Source: Agromyces bauzanensis (GTDB lineage Bacteria; Actinomycetota; Actinomycetes; Actinomycetales; Microbacteriaceae). Taken from it: a stretch of DNA of 64,000 bases. The stretch spans positions 1 through 64,000 of the forward strand of contig NZ_BMMD01000004.1 of NCBI RefSeq assembly GCF_014645655.1. The letters are read 5' to 3'. The position numbers and the translations under genes are program-made. Each line of letters begins with the position of its first letter. Position 1 is the stretch's first letter. A model generated the notes under the pieces. It did no database searches and was not told the DNA's origin. It worked only from the letters and a program-made list of their open reading frames with translations. Shown in pieces: positions 1 through 8,574 of the stretch.

Positions 1-57
1 CTCCCGCTCCTCATCACTCAGAATCAACTCGGCCTTCGGGCGTCCCGTTCTCGGCAT
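1..57 (-). CDS. IS630-like transposase, N-terminal end only (runs off the window)
   Basis: Nineteen codons read leftward from an ATG at 57 and begin MPRTGRPKAELILSDEE. The short basic GRPKAEL segment followed by LSDEER is the usual opening of actinobacterial IS630-family transposases, where it leads into a helix-turn-helix domain. The DDE catalytic domain lies outside the window, so whether the element is intact cannot be judged. The call rests on recognising this N-terminus; no other family I know starts this way. Confidence 0.7.
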   Translation of the reverse strand, partial: MPRTGRPKAELILSDEERE

Positions 58-103
58 ACCCCATTCTACAACTTAACCAGAGAATTTCAGGCGCACGACA
101 CTA
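1..103 (-). mobile_element. End of an IS630-like element, border probably at the TA at 102-103
   Basis: The ~45 bases upstream of the transposase start (58-103) are less GC-rich than their surroundings, as expected for an IS end, and finish at a TA dinucleotide, which is the IS630/Tc1 target. The other end and its inverted repeat are outside the window, so the exact border is an inference. A reading frame coming from the right stops at the TAG formed at this TA. Confidence 0.5.
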
Positions 104-256
104 GGTCGCTTGCGACATCCCCTCGGGACGCTCACCCGTCCGCGTGCGGGCTGCCGAGCGGCGTGGTCGGCGTGCCTCCGAACGGTCGATGACGAGCAGC
201 GGGCCGAGCACGGAGGTCGCCGGGCTCACCACGACCAGCGCCTGACGGGCGGTCAT
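101..256 (-). pseudogene. Truncated reading frame interrupted by the IS630-like element
   Basis: From an ATG at 256 a 51-codon frame reads leftward with GC-rich third positions typical of genes here (for example ALVVVSPATSVLGPLLVID). It ends in a TAG exactly at the probable IS border, as expected when an insertion cuts a gene. I do not recognise the protein family. It may be a remnant of cargo from an integrated element, given the tRNA scar just to its right. Confidence 0.3.
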
Positions 257-370
257 CGCTAACCCATCCCTAGCAACCGCAGGCGACCGCCAATGATCCG
301 ATAGACTCGGTGATCGGCCGTCGCCGTAATCCCTGCTAACGCAAGGAAACCCAAGACAATCCGGGGCTGC

Positions 371-434
371 CGGGGCCACTCGGTGATGGCTCGGTGGCTT
401 CGGGAGGTCGCAGGTTCGAATCCTGTCGCCCCGA
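371..434 (+). pseudogene. Broken tRNA-Pro (CGG-type) just before tig
   Basis: The T-arm (GCAGG-TTCGAAT-CCTGT), variable loop (GGTC) and 3' acceptor strand CGCCCCG plus discriminator A match actinobacterial tRNA-Pro. An anticodon-loop-like TTCGGGA is present, but the 3' anticodon stem is missing (about 6 nt), and no D-arm is visible. CGGGGCC at 371-377 could pair with 6 of 7 acceptor positions. At 64 nt it is too short for a working tRNA. In related genomes a tRNA-Pro often precedes tig, so this is probably that gene after an integration or deletion event. Confidence 0.55.
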
Positions 435-485
435 CGAGTCGCCAGCGGCTCGACACGAACTTCCACACAACAGGAGATCTTCCAC

Positions 486-1889
486 ATGCCGACCACTTCG
501 GTTGAGAAGCTGAGCCCCACGCGCGCCAAGCTCACCATCTCGGTGACGCCCGAGGAACTGGAGCCCAGCATCACCCACGCCTACGAGCACATCGCCGAGC
601 AGATCAACGTGCCAGGCTTCCGCAAGGGCAAGGTGCCGCCGCCCATCATCGATCAGCGGGTCGGCAAGGCCGCCGTGCTCGAGCACGCGGTGAACGAGGG
701 CCTCGACGGCTTCTACCGCGCGGCGGTCACCGAGCACGAGCTCCGCCCCCTCGGCCGTCCCGAGGCCGACATCGTCGAGTGGCCTGACGAGAAGGACTTC
801 TCGGGCGACCTGCTGCTCGCCATCGAGGTCGACGTGCGCCCCGACGTGGAGCTCCCCGACTACGACGGCCTCGCGCTCACGGTCGACTCGGTCGAGGTCG
901 GCGGCGACGAGGTCCAGGCCGAGCTCGAGCGCCTCCGCAGCCGCTTCGGCACCCTGATCACGGTCGACCGCCCCGCGACCACCGGCGACTTCGTGACCCT
1001 TGACCTGGTCGCCACCATCGACGGCACCGAGGTCGACACCGCGAGCGGCATCTCGTACGAGCTCGGCTCGGGCGAGCTGCTCGAGGGCATCGACGAGGCG
1101 CTCGAGTCGCTCACCGCCGGCGAGACCACGACGTTCGAGTCCAAGCTCCTGGGCGGCGACCACGAGGGCGAGACCGCCGAGATCACCGTCACCGTCACGG
1201 CCGTCAAGGAGCGCGAGCTCCCCGCGGCCGACGACGACTTCGCGCAGATCGCGAGCGAGTTCGACACCCTCGAGGAGCTCACGCAGAGCCTCACGGAGCA
1301 GGTCGCACGCAACAAGTCGTTCGGCCAGGGCACCCAGGCCCGCGATCTCCTCGTCGAGAAGCTCCTCGAGCTCGTCGACGTGCCCGTCGCCGACAGCGTC
1401 ATCGAGGACGAGGTGCACCGCCACCTCGAGTCCGAGAGTCGCCTCGAGGACGACGAGCACCGCGCCGAGGTCACCGAGTCGAGCACCAAGGCGTTCAAGA
1501 CGCAGATCGTGCTCGACAAGATCGCCGAGGCCGAGAAGGTGCAGGTGAGCCAGGACGAGCTCACCCAGTACCTCGTGCAGGGCGCGGCCCAGTACGGCAT
1601 GGACCCCAACGAGTTCGTCCAGGTCCTCAGCCAGAACGGCCAGATCCCCGCCATGGTCGGCGAGGTCGCGCGCAACAAGGCGCTCGCGATCGCGCTCGGC
1701 AAGGCCAAGGTGACGGATGCCGCGGGCAACCCCGTCGACCTCTCCGAGTTCACGGCCGTGGCCGAGTCCGACGAGGCCGAGTCGGTAGCCGCCGCAGAGG
1801 CGCCCGTCGAGGAAGCCGCGACTGCGGCGCCCGCCGAGGAGAAGAAGCCCGCGAGCAAGCGCGCTGCGAAGAAGGCCGACGACGAGTAG
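486..1889 (+). CDS. tig: Trigger factor, ribosome-associated chaperone and prolyl isomerase
   Basis: Trigger factor binds the ribosome exit tunnel and folds nascent chains. The 467-residue length is normal for actinobacteria. The ribosome-binding signature GFRKGK is at residues 44-49. The FKBP-like prolyl-isomerase domain covers about residues 150-245, and the helical chaperone arms follow to about 430. The tail is Ala/Glu/Lys-rich and ends in a basic patch before DDE, which is common in this family in actinobacteria. The ATG is preceded by AGGAGAT at a normal distance. It heads the tig-clp block, and a perfect hairpin follows the stop. Confidence 0.97.
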   Translation: MPTTSVEKLSPTRAKLTISVTPEELEPSITHAYEHIAEQINVPGFRKGKVPPPIIDQRVGKAAVLEHAVNEGLDGFYRAAVTEHELRPLGRPEADIVEWPDEKDFSGDLLLAIEVDVRPDVELPDYDGLALTVDSVEVGGDEVQAELERLRSRFGTLITVDRPATTGDFVTLDLVATIDGTEVDTASGISYELGSGELLEGIDEALESLTAGETTTFESKLLGGDHEGETAEITVTVTAVKERELPAADDDFAQIASEFDTLEELTQSLTEQVARNKSFGQGTQARDLLVEKLLELVDVPVADSVIEDEVHRHLESESRLEDDEHRAEVTESSTKAFKTQIVLDKIAEAEKVQVSQDELTQYLVQGAAQYGMDPNEFVQVLSQNGQIPAMVGEVARNKALAIALGKAKVTDAAGNPVDLSEFTAVAESDEAESVAAAEAPVEEAATAAPAEEKKPASKRAAKKADDE

Positions 1890-1903
1890 GCACCATCGCA
1901 GGC

Positions 1904-1935
1904 GAGGGCCGGATGCCGCGGGGCATCCGGCCCTC
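1904..1935 (+). terminator. Hairpin after tig
   Basis: A perfect 14-bp inverted repeat (arms GAGGGCCGGATGCC and its complement, loop GCGG) starts 15 nt after the tig stop. There is no clear U-tract, which is common for high-GC actinobacterial terminators. Confidence 0.7.
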
Positions 1936-1984
1936 CGTCGTCTCCACGGGGGATACCGTCGACTGACGAACCCGGAAGAACCAC

Positions 1985-2194
1985 ATGGACGACTGGCAGC
2001 GACGCATCGACGCCGTGTGGTCGGCCGACGATCCGCATCCTCGGCAGACCGATCGAATCCATCGCGCTCCTCGGCGCCGTCGGGTCTGAGGCGGGCGAGC
2101 TCCATGACGCGGTCGTCGCGTTCCGCGCGCGGCACCTGCCGCGGTACCGCGTGTCGATGTCTGCCTACGCGGCGGAGCTCGCGCCTCCGCCTAG
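1985..2194 (+). pseudogene. Remnant of a small TPR-repeat protein gene
   Basis: An ATG with a weak GGAAGAA site opens a frame starting MDDWQRRIDAVWSADD, the usual N-terminus of a ~165-residue tetratricopeptide protein in Microbacteriaceae. After about 16 codons the homology moves to another frame (RILGRPIESIALLG, then AGELHDAVVAFRA) and jumps straight to the C-terminal piece (RHLPRYRVSMSAYAAELA). The middle TPR helices and a segment before the C-terminus are missing. Two internal deletions, one with a frame change, leave about 40% of the gene. The comparison is from memory of the family, not an alignment. Confidence 0.55.
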
Positions 2195-2267
2195 GGCGAA
2201 CAGCCCGGTTGGCACGTGTTGCACCGGATAGATTCGAGTGAACGCGACAACGGAAACGGAGCGACAC

Positions 2268-2855
2268 ATGGCCGAAGCGACACCCAGCCCCGGTGTTTTC
2301 GATCGACTGCTGAAGGACCGCATCATCTGGCTGGGTTCCGAGGTTCGTGACGATAACGCAAACGAGATCGCGGCGAAGCTGCTCCTCCTCGCCGCCGAGG
2401 ACCCCAAGAAGGACATCTACCTCTACGTGAACTCGCCCGGCGGTTCGATCACGGCCGGCATGGCGATCTACGACACCATGCAGTTCGTTCCCAACGACAT
2501 CGTCACGGTAGGCATCGGAATGGCCGCGTCGATGGGCCAGCTCCTGCTCACCGCGGGCACCAAGGGCAAGCGCTACATCACGCCCAACGCCCGCGTGCTG
2601 CTGCACCAGCCGCACGGAGGCTTCGGCGGCACCGCGAGCGACATCCAGACCCAGGCGCAGCTCATCCTCGACATGAAGCGCCGCCTCGCCGAGATCACCG
2701 CGGCGCAGACGGGCAAGACCGTCGAGCAGATCAACGCCGACGGCGACCGCGACCGCTGGTTCAACGCGCAGGAGGCCCTCGAGTACGGGTTCGTGGACCA
2801 CATCCGCGAGTCGGCGCTCGACGTGTCCGGCGGCGGCGGAACCGAACAGGCGTAG
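2268..2855 (+). CDS. clpP1: ATP-dependent Clp protease proteolytic subunit (first paralogue)
   Basis: A serine peptidase subunit that forms the Clp tetradecamer, presumably mixed with the product of the next gene, and degrades substrates delivered by ClpX or ClpC. From the ATG at 2268 the protein has 195 residues, the usual size. The nucleophile is Ser88 (GMAASMG), the base His113 (LLHQPHGG), and the acid probably Asp162. A GTG at 2238 would add ten residues, but GGAG six bases before 2268 favours the ATG. The gene lies 26 bp before the second clpP and is probably co-transcribed with it. Confidence 0.96.
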   Translation: MAEATPSPGVFDRLLKDRIIWLGSEVRDDNANEIAAKLLLLAAEDPKKDIYLYVNSPGGSITAGMAIYDTMQFVPNDIVTVGIGMAASMGQLLLTAGTKGKRYITPNARVLLHQPHGGFGGTASDIQTQAQLILDMKRRLAEITAAQTGKTVEQINADGDRDRWFNAQEALEYGFVDHIRESALDVSGGGGTEQA

Positions 2856-2881
2856 GCATCGAGAGAAGAGAGAACCAGCGA

Positions 2882-3550
2882 ATGAACATCCCTGCCTTCG
2901 GCGGCACCGCCTTCAGCGGCATGCAGGCGCCTGGCTCGCGCTACATCCTGCCGAGCTTCGAGGAGCGCACGGCCTACGGCTACAAGCGCCAGGATCCCTA
3001 CGCCAAGCTCTTCGAGGACCGCATCATCTTCCTCGGCGTGCAGGTCGACGACGCATCGGCCGACGACATCATGGCCCAGCTCCTGGTGCTCGAGTCGATG
3101 GATCCCGATCGCGACATCATCCTCTACATCAACTCGCCCGGCGGCTCGTTCACGGCCATGACCGCGATCTACGACACCATGCAGTACATCCGTCCCGAGA
3201 TCCAGACGGTCGTGCTCGGCCAGGCCGCGTCGGCGGCGGCGGTCATCGCCTCGGCAGGTACGCCCGGCAAGCGCCTCGCGCTGCCGAACGCTCGTGTGCT
3301 CATCCACCAGCCCGCCATGGGCGAGGCCGGTCACGGCCAGGCATCCGACATCGAGATCCAGGCGGCCGAGATCATGCGCATGCGCACGTGGCTCGAGGAG
3401 ACGCTCTCGCGGCACTCGAACCGCACCAAGGAGCAGGTGAACGCCGACATCGACCGCGACAAGATCCTCTCCGCCGAGGAGTCGCTCGAGTACGGCCTCA
3501 TCGACCAGGTGCTCTCGTCGCGCAAGAGCGTTCCGGCGCTCACGCGCTAG
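2882..3550 (+). CDS. clpP2: ATP-dependent Clp protease proteolytic subunit (second paralogue)
   Basis: Second ClpP subunit of 222 residues. It has a longer N-terminus than ClpP1, as actinobacterial ClpP2 proteins usually do. Catalytic Ser117 (GQAASAAA) and His142 (IHQPAMG) are in place. In actinobacteria ClpP1 and ClpP2 form a mixed complex that docks ClpX through ClpP2; that is family knowledge and is not visible here. A strong hairpin after the stop separates it from clpX, which has its own promoter-like sequence. Confidence 0.96.
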   Translation: MNIPAFGGTAFSGMQAPGSRYILPSFEERTAYGYKRQDPYAKLFEDRIIFLGVQVDDASADDIMAQLLVLESMDPDRDIILYINSPGGSFTAMTAIYDTMQYIRPEIQTVVLGQAASAAAVIASAGTPGKRLALPNARVLIHQPAMGEAGHGQASDIEIQAAEIMRMRTWLEETLSRHSNRTKEQVNADIDRDKILSAEESLEYGLIDQVLSSRKSVPALTR

Positions 3551-3563
3551 TCGACGCCCCATC

Positions 3564-3604
3564 GAGGCGGGCGACCGGTCCACGCAGGACGGGTCGCCCG
3601 CCTC
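3564..3604 (+). terminator. Hairpin after clpP2
   Basis: Perfect 13-bp arms (GAGGCGGGCGACC and its complement) flank a 15-nt loop, starting 13 nt after the clpP2 stop. Confidence 0.65.
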
Positions 3605-3739
3605 GTCGCATGTACGGCCCGGTGCGTTGGGAGGCCCGCCGGATCGCGGCATCCGAGCCCGATCCGATGGTTCGCGGACTGCGAACCGCCTTCGGCTGCC
3701 AATCCGGGCGCGTCATGCCGCATGGCCCGATTCTCGGGC

Positions 3740-3745
3740 TAGGCT
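3740..3745 (+). promoter_or_regulatory. -10 element of the clpX promoter
   Basis: TAGGCT fits the TAGNNT hexamer seen before many genes in this window. It lies 30 nt before the clpX ATG and would give a leader of about 25 nt carrying the AGGGAGG ribosome site. Confidence 0.45.
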
Positions 3746-3775
3746 CGGAACAGACTGGTCGACAGGGAGGGTTCG

Positions 3776-5053
3776 ATGGCACGCATCGGGGAGAGCGCCG
3801 ATCTGCTCAAGTGCTCCTTCTGCGGAAAGAGCCAGAAGCAGGTCCAGCAGCTCATCGCCGGACCCGGCGTCTACATCTGCGACGAGTGCGTCGAACTCTG
3901 CAACGAGATCATCGAGGAGCGACTCGCCGAGGCGGGCGAGACCGAGGCCGGCGAGTTCGAGCTGCCGAAGCCCAAGGAGATCTTCGCCTTCCTCGAGGAG
4001 TACGTCATCGGCCAGGATGCCGCGAAGAAGGCACTCGCCGTCGCGGTCTACAACCACTACAAGCGCGTACGCGCCCGCACGACCCTCACCTCCGCCGACC
4101 GGGCGCATGACGACGTGGAGATCGCGAAGTCGAACATCCTGCTCATCGGCCCGACCGGGTGCGGCAAGACCTACCTCGCGCAGACCCTCGCGAAGCAGCT
4201 CAACGTGCCGTTCGCGGTCGCGGATGCCACGGCCCTCACCGAGGCCGGGTACGTCGGCGAGGACGTCGAGAACATCCTCCTGAAGCTCATCCAGGCTGCC
4301 GACTACGACGTCAAGCGAGCCGAGACCGGCATCATCTACATCGACGAGATCGACAAGATCGCCCGCAAGGCGGAGAACCCGTCGATCACGCGGGATGTCT
4401 CGGGCGAGGGCGTGCAGCAGGCGCTGCTGAAGATCCTCGAGGGCACCGTGGCTTCTGTGCCGCCGCAGGGCGGACGCAAGCATCCCCACCAGGAGTTCAT
4501 CCAGATCGACACGACGAACGTGCTGTTCATCGTGGCGGGCGCATTCGCGGGCCTCGAGGACATCATCTCGTCGCGTGCCGGCAAACGCGGCATCGGCTTC
4601 GGTGCCCCCCTGCACAGCAAGGAGGACGAGGCCGACATCTTCAGTGAGGTGCTGCCCGAAGACCTGCACAAGTACGGTCTCATCCCCGAGTTCATCGGCC
4701 GACTGCCCGTGGTCGCCACCGTGCTGCCGCTCGACCGCGATGCCCTCATGGAGATCCTCACGGTGCCCCGCAATGCCCTGGTGCGCCAGTACCAGCGCAT
4801 GTTCGAGCTCGACGGCGTGGAACTCGACTTCGAGCCGGCCGCGCTCGAGGCCATCGCCGACCTCGCGGTGCTGCGCCAGACCGGGGCCCGCGGCCTGCGC
4901 GCCATCATGGAGGAGGTGCTCGGGCCGATCATGTTCGAGGTGCCGTCCTCGATGGGGGTCGCGCGCGTCGTCGTCACGAAGGCCGCGGTGCTCGACAATG
5001 CGGCCCCGACCATCGTGCCGCACAAGCCCCGCCGCGCGGAGAAGTCCGCGTAG
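3776..5053 (+). CDS. clpX: ATP-dependent Clp protease ATP-binding subunit ClpX
   Basis: AAA+ unfoldase that recognises substrates and feeds them to ClpP. The 425-residue protein has the N-terminal C4 zinc finger (Cys13, Cys16, Cys35, Cys38), a Walker A motif GPTGCGKT at 125-132, Walker B YIDEID at 188-193 and a C-terminal Clp-D2 domain (about 315-405). The pore-lining GYVGE motif is at about 158-162. The ATG follows a strong AGGGAGG. Confidence 0.97.
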   Translation: MARIGESADLLKCSFCGKSQKQVQQLIAGPGVYICDECVELCNEIIEERLAEAGETEAGEFELPKPKEIFAFLEEYVIGQDAAKKALAVAVYNHYKRVRARTTLTSADRAHDDVEIAKSNILLIGPTGCGKTYLAQTLAKQLNVPFAVADATALTEAGYVGEDVENILLKLIQAADYDVKRAETGIIYIDEIDKIARKAENPSITRDVSGEGVQQALLKILEGTVASVPPQGGRKHPHQEFIQIDTTNVLFIVAGAFAGLEDIISSRAGKRGIGFGAPLHSKEDEADIFSEVLPEDLHKYGLIPEFIGRLPVVATVLPLDRDALMEILTVPRNALVRQYQRMFELDGVELDFEPAALEAIADLAVLRQTGARGLRAIMEEVLGPIMFEVPSSMGVARVVVTKAAVLDNAAPTIVPHKPRRAEKSA

Positions 5054-5068
5054 TCGATCGTCGGCGCG

Positions 5069-5186
5069 TCAGTCGTAGACGCGCACCAGCTGCCAGTGCG
5101 CGCCGTCGTGCTCGACGTCGAACACGTGGGTCTCGCCGTCGTCGGCGCTCGCCTGGAATCGCCAGCCTGAGAGCGACAGGGGCACG
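5069..5186 (-). pseudogene. C-terminal fragment of an unrecognised protein, cut by a MITE-like element
   Basis: About 38 codons ([17 protein letters not shown] to [13 protein letters not shown]) look like the beta-rich end of a real protein and resemble the tail of DUF6504-type proteins only weakly. Going upstream, the frame enters the inverted-repeat element at 5187 and no plausible start or N-terminal domain follows on the far side. The host gene was therefore probably interrupted and has lost its 5' part. Confidence 0.35.
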
Positions 5187-5346
5187 TATGTTCTGGGCAT
5201 CTGTCTCGGTGAAGCGGCCGGCCTACGCGCTTGGTTCCTCATGATTCGGCGCCAATTCCGGTGGAGTCCGATGGATCCCCGCGCCCGCTTGCGCAAGATG
5301 CGGGATCTGACTCCGCACTTCACCGAGGCAGATGCCCAGAACGTAT
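5187..5346. mobile_element. MITE-like element with 25-bp terminal inverted repeats
   Basis: Bases 5191-5215 (gttctgggcatctgtctcgg and on) are the inverted complement of 5318-5342 with 24 of 25 matches. GTAT is found directly outside both ends (5187-5190 and 5343-5346), consistent with a 4-bp target duplication. The ~100-bp interior holds no convincing gene. This is the layout of a non-autonomous element mobilised by a transposase elsewhere; no relative is visible in this window. Confidence 0.55.
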
Positions 5347-5430
5347 GTTCGAATGCCAGCACCGCACGGCGCGGCGCATGAAAGGTCGGGGCCAGCGGAT
5401 ACCTCGCGGCGGGCCGAAGTCGGGGAGCCG

Positions 5431-6513
5431 TCAGGCCAGGTCGTCGTCGCTGCGCGCGCCGAAGACGATCTCGTCCCAGCTCGGCATCGACGCGCGGCCC
5501 TTCTTCGCCGGACGGTTGGCCTGGGCGCTGGACGGCTTGCCGCCCCAGAGCGTGCGTGCCGCCGTTCCGGGCGTGTCGTCGGTAGTCGGCTTGGCCTCGG
5601 GCACCGACGGTGTCTCCGCGGCCGGCGCCGGCGCCTTGGGCTCCGGCGCGGCGGGCCGCTCGGCCTCGGCTCCGGCGGCTTCGCGTTCGCCGCGTCGCCG
5701 GCGGAGCGCCTCGAGCAGGTCGGCGGTCTCACTGAGCGTCGGCTTCGGCTCGTCCGCGCGCTTGATCGCCGCTCGCGCCGCCGCGGGGCTCGAGGCCGGG
5801 GCCGTCGTGCGTGCATACGGCAACGGCTCGAGATGCGGCGCGGTGTCGAACTCGGCGTGGTCGGGCTCCTCGAACGTGAACGCGCCGCTGTCGAACCGGC
5901 TGGGTTCGTCGGTGTCGGGCGCGACCGCGCGCAGCCGCGGGATCAGCCCGCCCTTGAGGTCGCCCTGCTGCGAGAGGGTGGTGGCCTCGGAGTTCAGCGG
6001 ATGCAGCGCCCGGGTTCGCGGCTCGAAGCCCCAGCGCGCGTCGTGGTCGATGGTGTCGGCCGCGAACTCGAGCTTCACGATCCAGCCGCGCTCGTCGTCC
6101 TTCCAGCTGGCCCAGCGCTCGCCGTGCACGCCGAGCTTCGACAGGCGCTCGCGGATGACGCTGCCGAACGTTGCCGGGTCATCGGCGGGATCGACGTCGG
6201 CCGCGACGTGCACGGGCACGGCGAGTGCGCTCGTCACGACGTGCTCGCGCTCGGCCAGCACAGGTCCCTCGAACCGGCGGATGTAGTCGATCGACGCACC
6301 GGTGACCTGCGCGACATCCTCGCCCGACAGCCCTGAGCGGATGAGCGACTGCACCTCGCGAGGCGAGGGTTTGGGTCCGGTGGGGCTCTCGGGCTGCGCC
6401 TGCCGGATCCGGGACTGCAGCACCTCGTCGATCTCGATCCGGAAGCGTGCTCCATCGTCGGAGGCGGCGAGCAACGCGCCGTTCTCGACTCCGATTACCT
6501 TGAGTTCCTGCAT
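5431..6513 (-). CDS. sepH: Septation protein SepH (DUF3071)
   Basis: SepH binds FtsZ and promotes its assembly at division sites in actinobacteria. The ~360-residue protein starts MQELKVIGVENG and has the N-terminal DUF3071 domain with a helix-turn-helix at about residues 51-83 (PREVQSLIRSGLSGEDVA). A long, charged, Pro/Ala-rich disordered region follows, and a short conserved C-terminus ends in PSWDEIVFG. An in-frame ATG 24 bases further upstream exists, but GGAAGG lies 11 nt before the chosen start and the family begins here. It is divergent from the DUF4193 gene. Confidence 0.9.
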   Translation of the reverse strand: MQELKVIGVENGALLAASDDGARFRIEIDEVLQSRIRQAQPESPTGPKPSPREVQSLIRSGLSGEDVAQVTGASIDYIRRFEGPVLAEREHVVTSALAVPVHVAADVDPADDPATFGSVIRERLSKLGVHGERWASWKDDERGWIVKLEFAADTIDHDARWGFEPRTRALHPLNSEATTLSQQGDLKGGLIPRLRAVAPDTDEPSRFDSGAFTFEEPDHAEFDTAPHLEPLPYARTTAPASSPAAARAAIKRADEPKPTLSETADLLEALRRRRGEREAAGAEAERPAAPEPKAPAPAAETPSVPEAKPTTDDTPGTAARTLWGGKPSSAQANRPAKKGRASMPSWDEIVFGARSDDDLA

Positions 6514-6707
6514 AACGACAAAGCCCTTCCGTGCCATCGTCTCCGCCCAAGGATGCCATGCCGGGGAAGGCGCCGCCGGGAATAGCGCGGGCGCGCCGGA
6601 AGTTGAGCACGTAGCAGGTTGCCGGGTGGCGCGAGTGGTTTGCTTACGCACCCGAATTGATGCAGACTATGGCCGCCGAATCTTCGGCACCGAAGAAATG
6701 GATGGGA

Positions 6708-7001
6708 ATGGCAACGGATTACGACGCACCGCGGAAGACCGAGGACGACTCCGAGTCGATCGAGGCCCTCAAGGAGCGCGTCCCCGACAAGATGTCGGGA
6801 GTGGTGGATGTCGACGACGCCGACAACCCTGGAGGCTTCGACCTGCCCGGTGCCGATCTCTCCGACGTCGAGCTCGACGTCGTCGTGCTCCCGCCCCAGG
6901 CTGATGAGTTCACGTGCGTGAACTGCTTCCTCGTGAAGCATCGCTCGCAGATCGACCACGAGACGAAGCTCGGCCCGATCTGCCTGGAGTGCGCCTCCTA
7001 G
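6708..7001 (+). CDS. DUF4193 family protein, small zinc-ribbon-like
   Basis: A 97-residue acidic protein with two CxxC pairs (Cys70/73 and Cys92/95) near the C-terminus, which probably bind one metal ion as in RbpA-like or zinc-ribbon proteins. Function is unknown. It is one of the most conserved actinobacteria-specific families and nearly always sits beside sepH, DUF3093 and dut. In-frame ATGs upstream give a poorer, Met-rich N-terminus; MATDYDAP is the family start. Its 3' end overlaps the convergent DUF3093 gene by 4 bp. Confidence 0.88.
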   Translation: MATDYDAPRKTEDDSESIEALKERVPDKMSGVVDVDDADNPGGFDLPGADLSDVELDVVVLPPQADEFTCVNCFLVKHRSQIDHETKLGPICLECAS

Positions 7002-7462
7002 ACGTCTCGCTCCGCATCGCCCGGCCGTCGTGATCCGTTGATCGCGACGGCCAGTTCGTCGGGTCGACGGCTCGAGATGAGCCAGTACGGCGTGGGGTCG
7101 CTCGGGTCGGAGATCGGCACCCGCACGACCGGCTGCACCCATCCTCGGATGACGAGGAACGCCCGCGCGTCGAGCCCGGTCCCTCGTTCGACCCGCGCGT
7201 CAGCGTCGAATGCAGCGACGGCCTCGCCCGTGTGGGCAAGCGAGATCTCGGCGCGGCCGGCGCGGAGCATCCCGTCCTGCACCTCGATGACGGGAGCCGT
7301 GAGCGTGAGCGATCCGGCCACTGCGAGGTAGAGGACGACGCCGGTGGCGATGCCGGCGGGCATCGAGACGGGCGCGAGCACCAGGATGCTCGCGGGCACG
7401 AGGAGCAGGGTCGCGATGTAGATCCAAGGCGTCGGCCACAGTCTCTCGTGGTAGTCGGGCAT
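6998..7462 (-). CDS. DUF3093 family membrane protein
   Basis: A 154-residue protein that starts MPDYHERLWPTPW, a typical DUF3093 opening. Two hydrophobic segments (about 14-33 and 36-55) form a hairpin in the membrane, followed by a soluble beta-rich domain of about 95 residues containing TPYWLISSRRP. The role is unknown. It diverges from dut, with only 38 bp between the two starts. Confidence 0.85.
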   Translation of the reverse strand: MPDYHERLWPTPWIYIATLLLVPASILVLAPVSMPAGIATGVVLYLAVAGSLTLTAPVIEVQDGMLRAGRAEISLAHTGEAVAAFDADARVERGTGLDARAFLVIRGWVQPVVRVPISDPSDPTPYWLISSRRPDELAVAINGSRRPGDAERDV

Positions 7463-7488
7463 GGCTCTATTCGATCAGACTTCTGCAC

Positions 7489-7494
7489 TACCCT
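7489..7494 (+). promoter_or_regulatory. -10 element for a leaderless dut transcript
   Basis: TACCCT ends exactly 6 nt before the dut GTG, and no ribosome site precedes that GTG. Transcription would start at or next to the start codon. Confidence 0.5.
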
Positions 7495-7500
7495 CGAACA

Positions 7501-7959
7501 GTGACCGATTCCGTCGATGTGCTGATCACGGCCGACCGCCTCCCGACCTACGCCCATCCCGGCGACGCGGGTGCCGATCTGCATGCATCCGAGTCCGTCG
7601 TGCTCGCGCCCGGAGCGCGGGCCACGGTGGGCACCGGCGTCTCCATCGCCCTGCCCGACGGGTACGTCGCGTTCGTGGTGCCGAGGTCGGGCCTCGCCTT
7701 CAAGCACGGCATCACGATCGTGAACGCGCCGGGCACCGTCGACGCGGGCTACCGGGGCGAGATCAAGGTTGCGCTCCTCAATACCGACGCGGGCGAATCG
7801 TACACGATCGAGGCGGGCGACCGGATCGCGCAGCTCGTCGTGATGCCGGTGAGTCGCGCGCGGTTCGTGGAGGTCGAGCGGCTTCCCGGAAGCATGCGCG
7901 GCGAAGGGGGATTCGGTTCGACGGGATTCGGGGAGCACAGATCAGGAGTGAACGCGTGA
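7501..7959 (+). CDS. dut: Deoxyuridine 5'-triphosphate nucleotidohydrolase (dUTPase)
   Basis: Hydrolyses dUTP to dUMP and pyrophosphate, keeping uracil out of DNA and supplying dTMP synthesis. All five trimeric dUTPase motifs are present: AGADLHA (23-29), PRSGLAFKHG (61-70), the uracil-binding hairpin around NAPGTVDAGYRGEI (75-88), GDRIAQLV (106-113) and the C-terminal GGFGSTGFG arm (136-144). Length is 152 residues. The GTG start has no Shine-Dalgarno and appears leaderless. The stop overlaps the next gene (GTGA). Confidence 0.96.
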   Translation: MTDSVDVLITADRLPTYAHPGDAGADLHASESVVLAPGARATVGTGVSIALPDGYVAFVVPRSGLAFKHGITIVNAPGTVDAGYRGEIKVALLNTDAGESYTIEAGDRIAQLVVMPVSRARFVEVERLPGSMRGEGGFGSTGFGEHRSGVNA

Positions 7960-8570
7960 GCGACATCGAGAACATCGACGACGTCCCCCTCGACCAGCCC
8001 AAGTCGGCGCCCGAAGACCGAGCGGTCGCCGGCCCGTTCGACGAGTCGGAGGCGAACCCGGTGCGCCCCTACGTCGACCTCGGCGGGGTCAAGGTGCTGC
8101 CTCGCGAGGGCCTGCACCTGCGGCTCGAGGTCGAGGAGGGCACGAAGCGCGTCGTGGCCGTGGGCCTCGACTACGCCAACTCCACGCTGCAGGTGCAGCC
8201 GTTCGCGGCGCCGCGCTCGAGCGGGCTGTGGCATGAGATCCGCGCGCAGATCGCCGAGCAGATCGCGCGCCAGGGCGGCACGACCACCGTCCGCGAGGGA
8301 ACGTTCGGCCCCGAACTGCTCGCCCAGATCCCCGTCGCCGCAGGTGAGGGCCAGGCCGGGCACATGCGCCTCGCGCGCTTCATCGGCGTGGACGGCCCGC
8401 GCTGGTTCCTGCGTGGCGTCATCGCCGGCGAGGCAGCGGTCGACCCGACCGCTGCGGCCCAGGTCGAAGACCTCTTCCGGTCCATCGTCGTCGTGCGCGG
8501 AACCACGCCCATGCCGCCCCGCGACCTGATCCCGTTGCGCATGCCGGCCGCCGGCGCGCCCACGGCATAG
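7956..8570 (+). CDS. DUF3710 domain-containing protein
   Basis: A 204-residue soluble protein with an acidic N-terminal ~35 residues and then the DUF3710 core (RPYVDLGGVKVLPREGLHL; RWFLRGVI; DLFRSIVVVRG). Function is unknown, but the gene follows dut throughout actinobacteria. The GTG overlaps the dut stop by 4 nt (GTGA), so translation is coupled to dut. Confidence 0.9.
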   Translation: MSDIENIDDVPLDQPKSAPEDRAVAGPFDESEANPVRPYVDLGGVKVLPREGLHLRLEVEEGTKRVVAVGLDYANSTLQVQPFAAPRSSGLWHEIRAQIAEQIARQGGTTTVREGTFGPELLAQIPVAAGEGQAGHMRLARFIGVDGPRWFLRGVIAGEAAVDPTAAAQVEDLFRSIVVVRGTTPMPPRDLIPLRMPAAGAPTA

Positions 8571-8574
8571 CCCG

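Noticed and set aside
259-468. Minus-strand frame reading [12 protein letters not shown]
   Set aside because: This is the classic false protein obtained by translating the 3' end of a tRNA gene; the tRNA-Pro remnant explains it.
5231-6286. Long plus-strand frames opposite sepH
   Set aside because: They are shadows of sepH's Ala/Pro-rich middle part and extend through the MITE-like element without any domain.
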